Shown here piece after piece: positions 8,625-18,239 of a stretch of DNA of 64,000 nt (position 1 is its first letter; each line of letters opens with the position of its first letter). The stretch is from Arthrobacter sp. MN05-02 (GTDB taxonomy: Bacteria > Actinomycetota > Actinomycetes > Actinomycetales > Micrococcaceae). The notes under the pieces were generated by a model that saw nothing but the letters and a program-made list of their open reading frames with translations, had not been told where the DNA came from and did not search any database. Where the stretch lies: assembly GCA_004001285.1 (NCBI GenBank), contig AP018697.1:1302001-1366000 (forward strand), read 5' to 3'. The position numbers were made by a program, and so were the translations under genes.

Positions 8625-10695
8625 CGGCGTGCGATCCGGTGCTGCGGACGCGGCGCCGGACGCCGCGCACCATTCCGCCGAGGCCCGGCAGGCCCTGGAC
8701 CTGCTCGATGCCGCTGTGGCGGCGATGGGCGGTGAGATGCGCGCGGGCCAGCACGAGATGGTGCGGCAGGTGAGCGAGGCCATCCGTTCCGGCGACCACC
8801 TGCTCGTGCAGGCCGGCACCGGGACGGGCAAGTCCCTGGCCTACCTCGTGCCGCTCCTCGCGCATGCCCTGGCGAGCGACCGTCCGTCGGTCGTCTCGAC
8901 CGCGACGCTCGCCCTGCAGGCGCAGATCGTGGGGCGGGACCTCCCGCGCCTGCTGGACGCGGTGCAGCCGGCGCTCGCACGCCCGGTCGACGTCGCACTC
9001 CTCAAGGGCCGTTCGAACTACGTCTGCCTCCACAAGACCGGCGGGGGATTTCCCGAGGAGGACGCCCCGGACGCCCTGTTCAGCCTGGGTGAGGACGCTG
9101 CCCCGCATCCTTCCCCCGCCGGCGGTGGGGGACCCGCATCGGCGCTCGGGAGGGAGGTGGTGCGCCTGCGCGAGTGGGCGGAGGAGACGACGACGGGTGA
9201 CCGCGACGACCTCGTGCCCGGGGTGAGCGACCGCGCGTGGCGCCAGGTCTCCGTCTCCAGCATGGAATGCCTCGGTGCTGCCCGCTGTCCCGTGGCGCAG
9301 GAGTGTTTCAGCGAGAAGGCCCGGGCTGCCGCCGCCGACGCCGACATCATCATCACCAACCACGCCATGCTCGCGATCAGCGCCTTCGAGGGCGTCGCCG
9401 TGCTCCCCGAATACGACGTCGTGGTGATCGACGAAGCCCATGAACTCCACGACCGGGTGACGGGCGCCGTATCCGGACAGCTGTCCGCCTCGATGGTGAT
9501 GGCCGCGGCGACCGCCCTGCGGCGCCACGCGTCCATCAGCACCGGCGCCCTCGACACGGCGGCCGCAGCGTTCGAGGCCTCGGCCGAGCTCATCCCGTCC
9601 GGCCTGCTGCCCGGCGGCCTGCCGGACGATCTCGAACAGTCGCTGGCGCAGGTCCGCGACGCGGCGCGAGCCGCCCTGTCCGACACGAAGACGGACGGCA
9701 GATCCGAGGCCGACGTCGACGGCGGCCGGCAGGTCGCCCGCTCGAGGACCACGCTGGTCTTCGAGCTGGCCGAGCGCATCCTCGCGGCACCGGATCTCAA
9801 CGAAGTTATCTGGGCGTCGCGCCCGAGCACCTTCACGCCGGGCGCCGGCTATGCGCAGCCCGACGAGAGCGCGCCGGCGACCCTGAATGTCGCCCCGCTC
9901 TCGGTGGCGGGACGGCTGCGGGAAGGCCTGTTCGAGGACCACACCGTGATCCTGACGTCGGCGACGCTCGCCATCGGCTCGGAGTTCGGTCCGGTGGCGG
10001 GGTCGCTGGGCCTCAGCGGTCCCGGCGCGCCTGCCTGGACCGGCGTGGATGTCGGGAGCCCCTTCGACTATCCGCGCCAGGGCGTCCTCTACGTCGCCAA
10101 GGACCTCCCCAAGCCGGAGCGGGGCACGTCGGACGCCCAGCTGGAGGAGCTGCTGGTCCTGCTCAAGGCGTCTCGCGGCGGCGCTCTCGGGCTCTTCTCG
10201 TCCAAGCGGGCCGCCGAAGAGGCGGCCGAGGCGCTCCGGCCGAAGGTCGACTTCGAGATCCTGTGCCAGGGGGAGTCCTCCCTCGGCGCGCTGGTCACGC
10301 AGTTCGCCGACGAGCCCGACACCTGCCTGTTCGGGACCATGTCGTTATGGCAGGGCGTCGACGTCCCGGGGGCGTCGTGCCGGCTGGTGGTGATCGACCG
10401 CATCCCGTTCCCCCGACCCGACGATCCCCTGATGACCGCCCGGACGAGGGCCGTCGCGCGGAACGGTGGCAACGGATTCATGAGTGTCTCCGCCACCCAT
10501 GCCGCCGTGCGGCTCGCTCAGGGCGCAGGTCGCCTCATCCGGGCGGCGGGGGACAGGGGGGTGGTGGCGGTGCTGGACAGTCGCCTCGCCACCGCACGGT
10601 ACGGCGGCTTCCTTCGGGCGGCCCTGCCGCCCTTCTGGGCGACCACCGACCGTGCCACGGTCACGGGCATCCTCGAGCGCCTCTCGGACCGCTGA
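8617..10695 (+). CDS. dinG: ATP-dependent DNA helicase, DinG/XPD family
   Basis: A 692-residue superfamily 2 helicase. It has Walker A AGTGTGKS at 66-73 and a DEAH box at 272-275 (VVIDEAHELHD). Between them lie four cysteines (C137, C218, C224, C230) in the arrangement that holds a 4Fe-4S cluster in XPD/DinG helicases. C-terminal motifs include SATLA, MSLWQGVDVPG and the arginine-finger region QGAGRLIRAAGDRGVVAVLD. DinG enzymes unwind 5'-3' and resolve R-loops and unusual structures; E. coli dinG is an SOS gene. Here it overlaps hflX and I see no SOS box directly upstream. It is convergent with lexA, with 132 nt between the stops in which I find no clear terminator. Confidence 0.94.
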   Translation: MSDGVRSGAADAAPDAAHHSAEARQALDLLDAAVAAMGGEMRAGQHEMVRQVSEAIRSGDHLLVQAGTGTGKSLAYLVPLLAHALASDRPSVVSTATLALQAQIVGRDLPRLLDAVQPALARPVDVALLKGRSNYVCLHKTGGGFPEEDAPDALFSLGEDAAPHPSPAGGGGPASALGREVVRLREWAEETTTGDRDDLVPGVSDRAWRQVSVSSMECLGAARCPVAQECFSEKARAAAADADIIITNHAMLAISAFEGVAVLPEYDVVVIDEAHELHDRVTGAVSGQLSASMVMAAATALRRHASISTGALDTAAAAFEASAELIPSGLLPGGLPDDLEQSLAQVRDAARAALSDTKTDGRSEADVDGGRQVARSRTTLVFELAERILAAPDLNEVIWASRPSTFTPGAGYAQPDESAPATLNVAPLSVAGRLREGLFEDHTVILTSATLAIGSEFGPVAGSLGLSGPGAPAWTGVDVGSPFDYPRQGVLYVAKDLPKPERGTSDAQLEELLVLLKASRGGALGLFSSKRAAEEAAEALRPKVDFEILCQGESSLGALVTQFADEPDTCLFGTMSLWQGVDVPGASCRLVVIDRIPFPRPDDPLMTARTRAVARNGGNGFMSVSATHAAVRLAQGAGRLIRAAGDRGVVAVLDSRLATARYGGFLRAALPPFWATTDRATVTGILERLSDR

Positions 10696-10827
10696 GGCCC
10701 GTCCCGCCGCTTCCGAACCCCTTCCCGCGCGCCAGGCCGTCCGCCTGCGCTGCCGGCGCCGGGAAGGACGCCGGGAGGGCTACCGAGGCGCCCGGCGGCG
10801 TAACGCGACGATGTGCCGGAGCGCCTC

Positions 10828-11604
10828 CTAGAGGGCGCGCATCACCGAGACGACCTTGCCCATGATGCTGGCGTGGTCGCCCAGGATCGGCTCGTAGCGT
10901 GTGTTCTGCGGCAGGAGCCACGTGTGCCCGTCACGCTGGCGGAAGGTCTTCACGGTGGCCTCGTCGTCGAGCAGCGCCGCGACGATATCGCCGTTCTGGG
11001 CGCTCTGCTGCCGCCGCACCACGACCCAGTCGCCGTCGCAGATCGCGGCATCCACCATCGAGTCACCGGAGACCCTGAGCATGAAGAGGTCTCCGTGCCC
11101 GACGAGCTGGCGCGGCAGGGGCATGACGTCCTCGACGACCTGATCGGCGAGGATGGGCCCGCCTGCCGCGATGCGGCCGACGAGGGGCACGAGGGCCGTG
11201 TCGACGGCGATCTGGTGCTCACCTGCGGGCCTGCGGTCCGCGGGGGAGGCGCCGGCAGGCGCCGGCTCCGCCGCGAGCGTCAGGGGCAGCAGCACCTCCA
11301 TGGCGCGAGGACGCTTCGGGTCACGGCGCAGGTAGCCCAGCCGTTCGAGCCGGGAGAGCTGGTGCGTCACGCTCGACAGGCTGGCCAGCCCGACGGTGTC
11401 GCCGATCTCCCGCATCGACGGCGGATAACCCTTGTCGGCGATCGAGCGCTGGATGGTCTCGAGGATCGTCAGCTGGCGCGGGGTCAGTCCCTTCGACGCG
11501 GAGCGGCCCCTCGGCCGTCCCCGCCCGGCCGAGATGGGCACGGCATCGGTGGGGACGTCGGCGGTGTTCGATTCCTGCCGCGCTGCCGGTGTTGGTTCCA
11601 CCAC
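10828..11604 (-). CDS. lexA: transcriptional repressor LexA
   Basis: LexA represses SOS genes and cleaves itself when stimulated by RecA filaments. From a GTG at 11604, preceded by GAGAGG on the coding strand, it has 258 residues. The winged-helix DNA-binding domain includes [20 protein letters not shown] and [20 protein letters not shown]. The C-terminal peptidase domain has the Ala147-Gly148 cleavage bond in RIAAGGP, nucleophile Ser182 in SGDSM and general base Lys219 in ATVKTF. The open frame extends another 36 codons upstream to 11712, but that part looks non-conserved and would cover promoter sequence. Two SOS boxes lie between lexA and the divergent LysM gene, so lexA is probably autoregulated. 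Confidence 0.97.
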   Translation of the reverse strand: MVEPTPAARQESNTADVPTDAVPISAGRGRPRGRSASKGLTPRQLTILETIQRSIADKGYPPSMREIGDTVGLASLSSVTHQLSRLERLGYLRRDPKRPRAMEVLLPLTLAAEPAPAGASPADRRPAGEHQIAVDTALVPLVGRIAAGGPILADQVVEDVMPLPRQLVGHGDLFMLRVSGDSMVDAAICDGDWVVVRRQQSAQNGDIVAALLDDEATVKTFRQRDGHTWLLPQNTRYEPILGDHASIMGKVVSVMRAL

Positions 11605-11790
11605 TGGTGTGCCTCTCGCCTGGGACTGCGCATCCCGTCGTGTCCGCCGTCCGGCTCCCGCGCAGTGGGAGCCGTTTCTGTCAGTGGCGGGTGGTTGTGT
11701 TGGGACCATCACCGGCGTGCCTGCGACTCAGGAGCAGGACATGCCGGTGATGAACCGTGATGTTCACGCTAGGCCAGTCCGGGGCGGTTT

Positions 11791-11806
11791 TCAAACATAT
11801 GTTCGA
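11791..11806. promoter_or_regulatory. LexA box 1 (lexA-proximal)
   Basis: TCAAAC-ATAT-GTTCGA differs from TCGAAC-N4-GTTCGA at one position. It lies 187 nt upstream of the chosen lexA GTG. Confidence 0.85.
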
Positions 11807-11858
11807 GCGAGTCTCGACAAGCGTCGTCCGTAGATGCTAGAAATAAGCGCAGCTGAAT

Positions 11859-11874
11859 TAGAACGTGTGTTCGA
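11859..11874. promoter_or_regulatory. LexA box 2 (LysM-gene-proximal)
   Basis: TAGAAC-GTGT-GTTCGA differs from the consensus at one position. It lies 50 nt before the ATG of the LysM gene and 52 nt from box 1, so each divergent promoter has its own box. Confidence 0.85.
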
Positions 11875-11923
11875 AACACGCCGCGTTTCCACACGGAACA
11901 TTCGAAGGGAAAGAGGTAGGCCG

Positions 11924-12385
11924 ATGACAGAGGCACCAGCACCGCAGGGCAGTACGGCGTTGGCACTGGCACCCGCCCGGCCGGAGGTCCACCTCCGGCT
12001 CGTCGCGGCTCCTTCGACCCCGGCCACGGCTTCCACGCCGACGGCGGAGCACCCGCTCTCGCAGCGGGACCCGGAGCGCCCGCTGACCCTGACCCGGCGG
12101 GGGCGGTTACTCCTCGTCGGCCTGCCGATCGCACTGGGCGTCGCCGCCCTGATCCTCCTCGGGGCGTTCCTGACCTCGCAGGCCCAGGCCGGGGAATCGG
12201 CACCCGTCTCCTCGTCCGTCGTCGACGTCAACGTGGCCGCGGGGGAGACACTGTGGGACCTCGCCGTGCAGTACGCCCCCGAGCGTGATCCGCGCGACGT
12301 CGTGACGGAGATGGTCGAACTCAACAACCTCCGCTCGTCCGTCGTCCAGGCCGGTCAGAGCATCTCCGTGCCGGCCGGGGGCTAG
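11924..12385 (+). CDS. LysM-domain membrane protein, candidate SOS-induced cell division inhibitor
   Basis: A 153-residue protein: a Pro/Ala-rich cytoplasmic segment (1-60), one membrane helix (about 61-84, RRGRLLLVGLPIALGVAALI), then an extracellular LysM domain (about 101-150: GETLWDLAVQYAP ... MVELNNL ... VVQAGQSISVP). LysM binds peptidoglycan glycan strands. Gram-positive LysM proteins divergent from lexA (YneA of Bacillus, Rv2719c/ChiZ of Mycobacterium) are damage-induced suppressors of septation, and position, topology and a LexA box 50 nt upstream all fit that role here. Function is inferred from these features; overall sequence identity to those proteins is low. ATG 11924 follows AAAGAGG; an in-frame ATG at 11834 would place coding sequence over the LexA box. 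Confidence 0.87.
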   Translation: MTEAPAPQGSTALALAPARPEVHLRLVAAPSTPATASTPTAEHPLSQRDPERPLTLTRRGRLLLVGLPIALGVAALILLGAFLTSQAQAGESAPVSSSVVDVNVAAGETLWDLAVQYAPERDPRDVVTEMVELNNLRSSVVQAGQSISVPAGG

Positions 12386-12474
12386 CCTCCGGTCCCGCGT
12401 CGGTTCCCACCCTGCCGGGCAGGGCGCACGCAGGCTCCCGACGGGTAGCATTCGCTGCGCAGGCCCCGATCCCT

Positions 12475-12480
12475 TAAACT
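12475..12480 (+). promoter_or_regulatory. -10 box of leaderless hisC
   Basis: TAAACT is followed by 6 nt and GTG 12487. No Shine-Dalgarno is present. Confidence 0.55.
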
Positions 12481-12486
12481 TGACCG

Positions 12487-13581
12487 GTGCCCTCCTCCGT
12501 CGATGCCCTGGCAAACCTCCCCCTGCGCGATGACCTCGTCGGGCTGCACCCCTACGGTGCGCCGCAGCTCGATGTGCCGATCCTGCTGAACGTCAACGAG
12601 AACACCCACGGTGTCCCGGCGGACGTGCACGCAGCCATCGTCCAGGCCGTCGCCGAAGCCACGACGGGCCTGAACCGGTACCCGGACCGCGAGTTCACCG
12701 AGCTGCGGAAGAACCTCGCCGACTACCTCGGGCACGGATTGACTCCCGAGCAGCTCTGGGCCGCCAACGGTTCCAACGAGGTCCTGCAGCAGGTCCTCCA
12801 GGCCTTCGGCGGGCCGGGGCGCACGGCGATCGGCTTCCCGCCGACCTACTCGATGTACCCGCTGCTCGCCAGTGGGACGGGAACCCGCTACATCACCGCC
12901 GAGCGCGGGTCCGCCTACTCGATGACGCCGGACGCGACGGCCCGCGCCATCCGGTCATCCGGTGCGAACGTCGTCTTCCTGTGCTCTCCCAACAACCCCA
13001 CCGGCACGGCACTGGGCCTCGATGTCATCGAGGCCGCGTACGAAGCGGGCGAGGACGCGCGGGCCGTCATCATCGTGGACGAGGCGTACGGCGAGTTCGC
13101 CCAGCAGGGGACACCGAGTGCGCTCACGCTGCTCCCCGGCCGACCGCGGCTCCTGGTGTCGCGCACCATGAGCAAGGCCTTCGCCCTCGCGGGAGCGCGG
13201 CTGGGCTACCTCGCCGCCGCCCCGGAGGTCACGGACGCCCTGCGCCTGGTCCGCCTTCCGTACCACCTGTCGGCCATCACCCAGGCGGCGGCCAACGCCG
13301 CACTCACCCACGCCGACACGCTGCTGTCGAACGTCGAGGCCATCAAGGTGCAGCGCGACCGCATCGTGCGGGAACTCGAGGACCTCGGGCTCGCGCCCGC
13401 TCCGTCGGACGCCAATTTCGTCTTCTTCTCGGGCCTGGCGGATCCCCACCGGGTCTGGGAGGGCCTGCTGGACGCCGGCGTGCTCATCCGCGACGTCGGC
13501 ATCCCCGGGTCCCTGCGGGTCACCGCCGGAACAGAGCGGGAGACCACGCTGTTCCTCACAGCGTTGAAGAAGCTGCTGTAG
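12487..13581 (+). CDS. hisC: histidinol-phosphate aminotransferase HisC
   Basis: A PLP-dependent class I/II aminotransferase converting imidazole-acetol phosphate and glutamate to histidinol phosphate, the seventh step of histidine synthesis. It has 364 residues. The PLP lysine is K230 in SRTMSKAFALAGARLGY; other signatures are NENTHG near the N-terminus, NRYPD, NGSNEVLQQ, SPNNPTG and VDEAYGEF. The GTG start has a -10 hexamer at leaderless distance. hisB follows after 142 nt and has its own promoter-like sequence. hisD, which often precedes hisC in actinobacteria, is not in the window. Confidence 0.96.
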   Translation: MPSSVDALANLPLRDDLVGLHPYGAPQLDVPILLNVNENTHGVPADVHAAIVQAVAEATTGLNRYPDREFTELRKNLADYLGHGLTPEQLWAANGSNEVLQQVLQAFGGPGRTAIGFPPTYSMYPLLASGTGTRYITAERGSAYSMTPDATARAIRSSGANVVFLCSPNNPTGTALGLDVIEAAYEAGEDARAVIIVDEAYGEFAQQGTPSALTLLPGRPRLLVSRTMSKAFALAGARLGYLAAAPEVTDALRLVRLPYHLSAITQAAANAALTHADTLLSNVEAIKVQRDRIVRELEDLGLAPAPSDANFVFFSGLADPHRVWEGLLDAGVLIRDVGIPGSLRVTAGTERETTLFLTALKKLL

Positions 13582-13616
13582 CCGGTATCACGGCGCCCCG
13601 CCCCACCCGGTCCTCC

Positions 13617-13622
13617 TAGACT
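13617..13622 (+). promoter_or_regulatory. probable -10 box for hisB operon
   Basis: TAGACT lies in the 142-nt gap between hisC and hisB. It would give a leader of roughly 95 nt. No terminator is evident between hisC and hisB. Confidence 0.4.
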
Positions 13623-13723
13623 TGAGGGGTCCGGGGTGCCGCGTCCATCCCGGCCCCGCCCCCAGCCCTCCCGACCACTGACGATCAGCGCCCGGCCGAC
13701 CGCCGGCGCACAGAAGGAATGCA

Positions 13724-14341
13724 ATGACAGTTGATGCCGCCAGCGGCCGTACGGCCCGCATCGAGCGCGTCACGAGTGAGTCCAGCGTCCTCGTGGAACT
13801 CGACCTCGACGGCACGGGCGTGTCCTCGATCGACACCACCGTCCCGTTCTACGACCACATGCTCACCGCCCTGTCGAAGCACTCCCTGATCGACCTCACC
13901 ATCAGGTCCTCCGGCGACACCCACATCGACGTCCACCACACCGTCGAGGACACGGCGATCGCCATCGGCGAGGCCCTCCGGCAGGCCCTGGGCACGAAGG
14001 CGGGCATCCGCCGCTTCGGCGAGGCCACCGTGCCGCTGGACGAGGCGCTCGCCAACGCCGTCGTCGACATCTCCGGACGGCCCTTCCTGGTGCACGGGGG
14101 AGAACCCGCCGGACAGGAGTACCACCTCATCGGCGGGCACTTCACTGGATCGCTGACGCGCCACGTCCTCGAGGCGATCGCACTGCACGCCCAGATCTGT
14201 CTCCACGTGACCGTCCTCGCGGGCCGCGACCCGCACCACATCGTCGAGGCCCAGTTCAAGGCCCTGGCCCGGGCGCTGCGAGCCGCCGTCGAAACCGATC
14301 CCCGCGTCGAGGGAATCCCGTCCACGAAGGGGGCGCTATGA
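13724..14341 (+). CDS. hisB: imidazoleglycerol-phosphate dehydratase HisB
   Basis: HisB dehydrates imidazole glycerol phosphate to imidazole acetol phosphate. This is the monofunctional 205-residue actinobacterial form with no fused phosphatase. Metal-binding His/Glu motifs are visible twice through the internal duplication: [14 protein letters not shown] and [11 protein letters not shown] in the first half, [16 protein letters not shown] and [17 protein letters not shown] in the second. ATG follows GAAGGA. The stop overlaps the hisH start (ATGA), so the two are translationally coupled. Confidence 0.97.
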   Translation: MTVDAASGRTARIERVTSESSVLVELDLDGTGVSSIDTTVPFYDHMLTALSKHSLIDLTIRSSGDTHIDVHHTVEDTAIAIGEALRQALGTKAGIRRFGEATVPLDEALANAVVDISGRPFLVHGGEPAGQEYHLIGGHFTGSLTRHVLEAIALHAQICLHVTVLAGRDPHHIVEAQFKALARALRAAVETDPRVEGIPSTKGAL

Positions 14342-14976
14342 CCGCGCGTACCGTCACCGTGCTCGACTACGGGTCGGGCAACGTCCGCTCCGTCGTCCGG
14401 GCCCTCGAGCACGTCGGCGCCGAGGTCGTGCTGAGCGCCGAGCCGGACGACGTCCTGAACGCCTCCGGTCTGCTCGTGCCGGGCGTCGGCGCGTTCGCGG
14501 CCGTCATGAAGGGGCTCAAGGACGTCGACGCCCTGCGGATGATCGGCCGGCGCGTGGCGGGCGGCCGTCCCGTCCTCGGCATCTGCGTGGGCCTCCAGGT
14601 GCTCTTCGACGAAGGAGTCGAACACGGCGTCCGGACGCCGGGCATGGGTGAGTGGCCGGGGACCGTCGAACGGCTCAAGGCGGACGTCGTGCCGCACATG
14701 GGCTGGAACACCGTGGACGCACCGCAGGACACCGTCCTGTTCGACGGTATCGCCGACGAGCGGTTCTACTTCGTGCACTCGTACGGCGTGCAGGACTGGT
14801 CCTTCGACGTCAACCAGCCCGCCATGAAGCCGCCGCAGGTCACCTGGTCCGACCACGGCGGGCGCTTCATCGCGGCCGTCGAGAACGGGCCCCTCAGCGC
14901 CACCCAGTTCCACCCGGAGAAGTCGGGCGACGCGGGTGCCCAGCTCCTGCGCAACTGGATCGAGAGCCTGCGGTGA
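14338..14976 (+). CDS. hisH: imidazole glycerol phosphate synthase subunit HisH
   Basis: The glutaminase subunit that feeds ammonia to HisF for ring closure to IGP and AICAR. It has 212 residues and the class I amidotransferase fold: YGSGNVRSV at the N-terminus, nucleophile Cys83 in [13 protein letters not shown], and the His/Glu pair in TQFHPEKSG near the end. HisF, its partner, is not in the window. It overlaps hisB by 4 nt and is followed after 4 nt by a small membrane protein gene. Confidence 0.97.
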   Translation: MTARTVTVLDYGSGNVRSVVRALEHVGAEVVLSAEPDDVLNASGLLVPGVGAFAAVMKGLKDVDALRMIGRRVAGGRPVLGICVGLQVLFDEGVEHGVRTPGMGEWPGTVERLKADVVPHMGWNTVDAPQDTVLFDGIADERFYFVHSYGVQDWSFDVNQPAMKPPQVTWSDHGGRFIAAVENGPLSATQFHPEKSGDAGAQLLRNWIESLR

Positions 14977-14980
14977 GCCG

Positions 14981-15139
14981 ATGCTGAGCCTCGTGCTCAT
15001 GGGAGCCGCCGGCGTCCTCATCGGAGGGGCGTACTCCCTCCGGAGCCAGGAGTTCCCGCGCTGGGTGTGGATCGCCTTCCTGGTGCTGGCGGGGCTCTCG
15101 CTGCTCGCCGCCTACCTGTTCACCCTGCCCGGCGACTAG
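14981..15139 (+). CDS. small two-helix membrane protein of unknown function
   Basis: A 52-residue open frame beginning at ATG 14981, 4 nt after the hisH stop. It predicts two hydrophobic helices ([20 protein letters not shown] and [19 protein letters not shown]) joined by the polar loop RSQEFPRW. It lies in the histidine operon between hisH and hisA. The strong hydrophobic pattern, high third-position GC and tight spacing support a real gene. No family or function is recognised. Confidence 0.75.
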   Translation: MLSLVLMGAAGVLIGGAYSLRSQEFPRWVWIAFLVLAGLSLLAAYLFTLPGD

Positions 15140-15215
15140 CCGCAGCACCCAGTCCAGACCGACCGTCCCGACCCAGCGGCCAGCGCCGCGCGTACGAAAG
15201 CAGACACAGCAGACG

Positions 15216-15974
15216 ATGAGCCCCTTCTCCGAATCACCCACGCTCGAACTCCTTCCCGCCATCGACGTCGCGGACGGCCAGGCCGTCCGCCTGGTACAGG
15301 GCGAGGCGGGCAGCGAGACCAGCTACGGGGATCCGCTCGATGCGGCGCTCGCCTGGCAGGAGGACGGCGCCGAGTGGGTGCACCTCGTGGACCTGGACGC
15401 GGCCTTCGGGCGCGGCTCGAACCGGGAGCTGCTCGAGCGCGTCGTGAAGCACCTGGACATCAAGGTGGAGCTCTCGGGCGGCATCCGCGACGACGAATCG
15501 CTGGACGCCGCGCTGGAACTGGGTGCCACGCGCGTGAACCTCGGCACGGCCGCGCTCGAGAATCCCGAGTGGACCGAGCTGGCGATCGCCCGCTACGGGG
15601 ACGCCGTCGCCGTCGGCCTGGACGTCCGAGGCACCACGCTGGCCGCCCGCGGCTGGACGCAGGAGGGCGGGGACCTGTGGGAGGTTCTGCAGCGCCTCGA
15701 GGACGCCGGGTGCGCGCGGTACGTCGTGACCGACGTGACCAAGGACGGGACGCTCAGGGGCCCCAACATCGAACTCCTCAAGGAGGTCCTCGCGAAGACC
15801 ACGCGTCCCGTCGTCGCCTCGGGTGGCATCTCGAGCCTCGACGACATCGCAGCCCTCCGCGAGCTCGTGCCGCACGGACTCGAGGGCGCGATCGTGGGCA
15901 AGGCCCTCTACGCCGGAGCCTTCACCCTGCCCCAGGCGCTGGACGTGGCAGGGCTGCCCGCCTCGGACGCGTGA
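15216..15974 (+). CDS. hisA: HisA / PriA-type phosphoribosyl isomerase
   Basis: A 252-residue TIM-barrel isomerase that converts ProFAR to PRFAR in histidine synthesis. Catalytic aspartates are in [10 protein letters not shown] (D17) and [11 protein letters not shown]; phosphate-binding loops are [10 protein letters not shown] and [10 protein letters not shown]. In many actinobacteria that lack a separate trpF the same protein (PriA) also acts on phosphoribosyl anthranilate. Whether this genome has trpF cannot be seen here, so the dual function is inference. ATG 15216 is preceded by GACGATG with only a weak Shine-Dalgarno. The stop overlaps the GTG of the next gene. Confidence 0.95.
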   Translation: MSPFSESPTLELLPAIDVADGQAVRLVQGEAGSETSYGDPLDAALAWQEDGAEWVHLVDLDAAFGRGSNRELLERVVKHLDIKVELSGGIRDDESLDAALELGATRVNLGTAALENPEWTELAIARYGDAVAVGLDVRGTTLAARGWTQEGGDLWEVLQRLEDAGCARYVVTDVTKDGTLRGPNIELLKEVLAKTTRPVVASGGISSLDDIAALRELVPHGLEGAIVGKALYAGAFTLPQALDVAGLPASDA

Positions 15975-16825
15975 CCGGCAGGCAGCTGCCCGCGCACATC
16001 GCTGCCGCGCTGTCCGGCAACACCACCGATTCCGCGGGACGGCCGTGGGCCGGGCGGGACCTGTCCGGCCCGGACAATCCGCTGCACGCGTTCGACGACG
16101 ACGACGGCGCGGCCGACGCGCGGCTCGCCGCCGCGGTGGCCGGGCTCCTGGAGACCTCCGACCGGCCGGGACGGGGTGAACGGGCCGTCTTCGCCGCACT
16201 GACGACGGCACGGGTGTTCATCCCGATCGTCGCCCAGCTCGGCCGGGAAGGGGACGCCGCATCCGGTCTCCGGGCCGACAAGGAAGCCGACATGGCGCTC
16301 GTCACGCTCACCGCGCCGGACGGGCGGAAGGCCCTGCCGGTGTTCTCGTCCAGCCGGGCGCTCGAACGCTGGCACCCGGACGCCCGGCCCGTGGCCGCCT
16401 ACGCGGCGCGGGCCGCCCTCGCCGCCGCGGCCGAGCAGGCCGAACTGCTGGTGCTCGACCCGGGCGCCGACGTGACCTTCGTCCTCCGGCGTCCTGCGGT
16501 TTGGGCGCTGGCCCAGCAGACCGGCTGGACACCGTCCTACGAGGACCAGGAGCTGGCCGCACTCGTCGAGGCGGCCGCCCGCGGGCAGGAGGACGTCCTG
16601 TCCGTGCGGCTCCGGCCCGGTGGAGGCGTCCTCACGCGAGCTGCCGACGGTAGCATTGCCTCCGGTGGGGGACCGGGTCCCGAATTGCGCATGGACCTCC
16701 AGCTCCGCGCGGGACTGACTCCGCAGGAGGTACGGGACGTCGTATCGTCCTTCCGTGCGAGGCTGCTCGCCCTCACCGACTTCGTGGAACGCGTCGACTC
16801 GCTCGACATCAAACTCACCCGCTGA
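15971..16825 (+). CDS. SseB family protein
   Basis: A 284-residue soluble protein starting at the GTG that overlaps the hisA stop by 4 nt. It carries an SseB-like N-terminal domain ([14 protein letters not shown] ... [36 protein letters not shown], then LLVLDPG) and a C-terminal region with Leu/Arg-rich helices. SseB-domain proteins of this kind are common directly after hisA in Arthrobacter-like genomes; the biochemical role is unknown. Translational coupling to hisA suggests co-expression with histidine genes but does not show a role in that pathway. Confidence 0.85.
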   Translation: MTGRQLPAHIAAALSGNTTDSAGRPWAGRDLSGPDNPLHAFDDDDGAADARLAAAVAGLLETSDRPGRGERAVFAALTTARVFIPIVAQLGREGDAASGLRADKEADMALVTLTAPDGRKALPVFSSSRALERWHPDARPVAAYAARAALAAAAEQAELLVLDPGADVTFVLRRPAVWALAQQTGWTPSYEDQELAALVEAAARGQEDVLSVRLRPGGGVLTRAADGSIASGGGPGPELRMDLQLRAGLTPQEVRDVVSSFRARLLALTDFVERVDSLDIKLTR

Positions 16826-16852
16826 CGGAGCCGTCGGCGGAGAAGGACAGCC

Positions 16853-18164
16853 GTGAACTTCGCCGTATACCGGGACCTGCTGCGCATCCGGTCCGTCCGG
16901 ACCCTGCTGATCGTCGGGATGATCGCCCGCTTCCCGCACTCCGCGGCAGGGGTCCTCCTGACGCTGCACGTGGTGCAGACCCTGGACCGCGGCTACGCCG
17001 AGGCCGGGGCCGTCGCGGCCGTCGTCACCATCGGGATCGCCGTCGGTGCCCCGTGGCGCGGACGGCGGATCGACAGCGCAGGGCTGCGCCGTGCGCTCGT
17101 CCCGTCCATCGTCGCGGAAGCGGTCATCTGGTCCGTCGCCCCGCACCTGCCCTACCACTGGCTGCTGGTCGCCGCGCTGGTCGGAGGTCTGTTCACCCTT
17201 CCGGCGTTCTCCGTCATCCGCCAGGCACTGGGCGTCCTCGTGGACGGCGACCGGCGGCGCACGGCGTTCACGCTCGACGCGATCTCGACCGAGGTCATCT
17301 TCATGGCCGGGCCGGCGGTGGGCGTCGTCCTGGCGACGCAGGTCTCGACCGTGCTCGGCCTGACGCTCGTCGGACTCGCCACGGCCTCCGCCGGGCTGTT
17401 CCTGATGTGGTTCAACCCGCCGACACGCTCGGAGCAACTCCCTGATGCCGTCACCGTGTCTGCAGCGGCGCCGGCCGGGATCGGCGAGGCCGCAGCGGAC
17501 CTCATCGGCTCCCACGACGCCGTACACCAGGGGGAACGGCGCCCGTCGCTGCTCCGCCGGGGCGTGCGGCGCGCCTTCCCCTGGCTGACGGTGCCGCTGG
17601 TGGTCGTCATGGTCATCGCGGCGGGAGCGGGACTCGTGCTGTCCGGCTCGGAGGTCGGCATCGTCGCTGCCCTCGAGCACGCCGGCAACGAGGGGGCAGC
17701 TCGGCCTCGTCTTCGTGGCGTGGTGTGCGGCGTCGGTGGTGGGCGGCCTCCTCTACGGGGCGCTGCACCGGCCCGTCCCGCCGTCGCTCCTCCTGCTCGG
17801 GATGGCGTTGCTGACGCTGCCGATGGCGTTCGCCGACAGCACCCTGTCCCTCGCACTCCTGTCGATCCCCGCGGGCCTGCTGTGCGCTCCGGTGCTCTCC
17901 GCGGCGTCGGAGAAGGTCGCGGATCTCGTCCCCGAGGACCGGAGGGGCGAGGCGATGGGCTGGTACGGTTCCGCGCTGACCTCGGGTGTCGCGCTCGGCG
18001 CTCCCGTGGCCGGTGTGCTCATCGACGCCACCGGCCCCTGGGGTGGCTTCACCGCGGTGGCCGTCGTCTCCGCGCTCATCGGTGCGGCTGGCTTCGCTGC
18101 ACGGAACCTCGGACAGCGACCGGCGACGGCGGGATCACCCCAGGCGGCCGGGCGCGCGCGCTGA
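16853..18164 (+). pseudogene. MFS transporter, interrupted by an apparent +1 frameshift (probably a sequencing error)
   Basis: Reading from GTG 16853 gives half of a major facilitator protein (MNFAVYRDLLRIRSVRTLLIVGMIARFP..., seven or more hydrophobic helices) until about 17691. From there the next frame continues with AWCAASVVGGLLYGALHR and further helices to 18164. Removing one G from the 5-G run at 17692-17696 restores a single 436-residue protein with an even set of helices on each side. The central loop between helices 6 and 7 contains PDAVTVSAAAPAGIG and a basic stretch. The substrate is unknown. It follows sseB by 27 nt. Both halves keep coding-like codon use, so I favour sequencing error over a decayed gene. 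Confidence 0.82.
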
Positions 18165-18179
18165 CACGCGCCGGAACGC

Positions 18180-18211
18180 GAGCGAGCCGCACCGGCCGGT
18201 GCGGCTCGCTC
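18180..18211. terminator. bidirectional hairpin terminator
   Basis: A perfect 32-nt inverted repeat (G-AGCGAGCCGCACCGG and its complement) between the convergent MFS and DUF1844 genes. The stem is very GC-rich and has no long U tract on either side. Confidence 0.7.
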
Positions 18212-18239
18212 AGGATCCTCCTCCGACGGGCCGAGGGAA

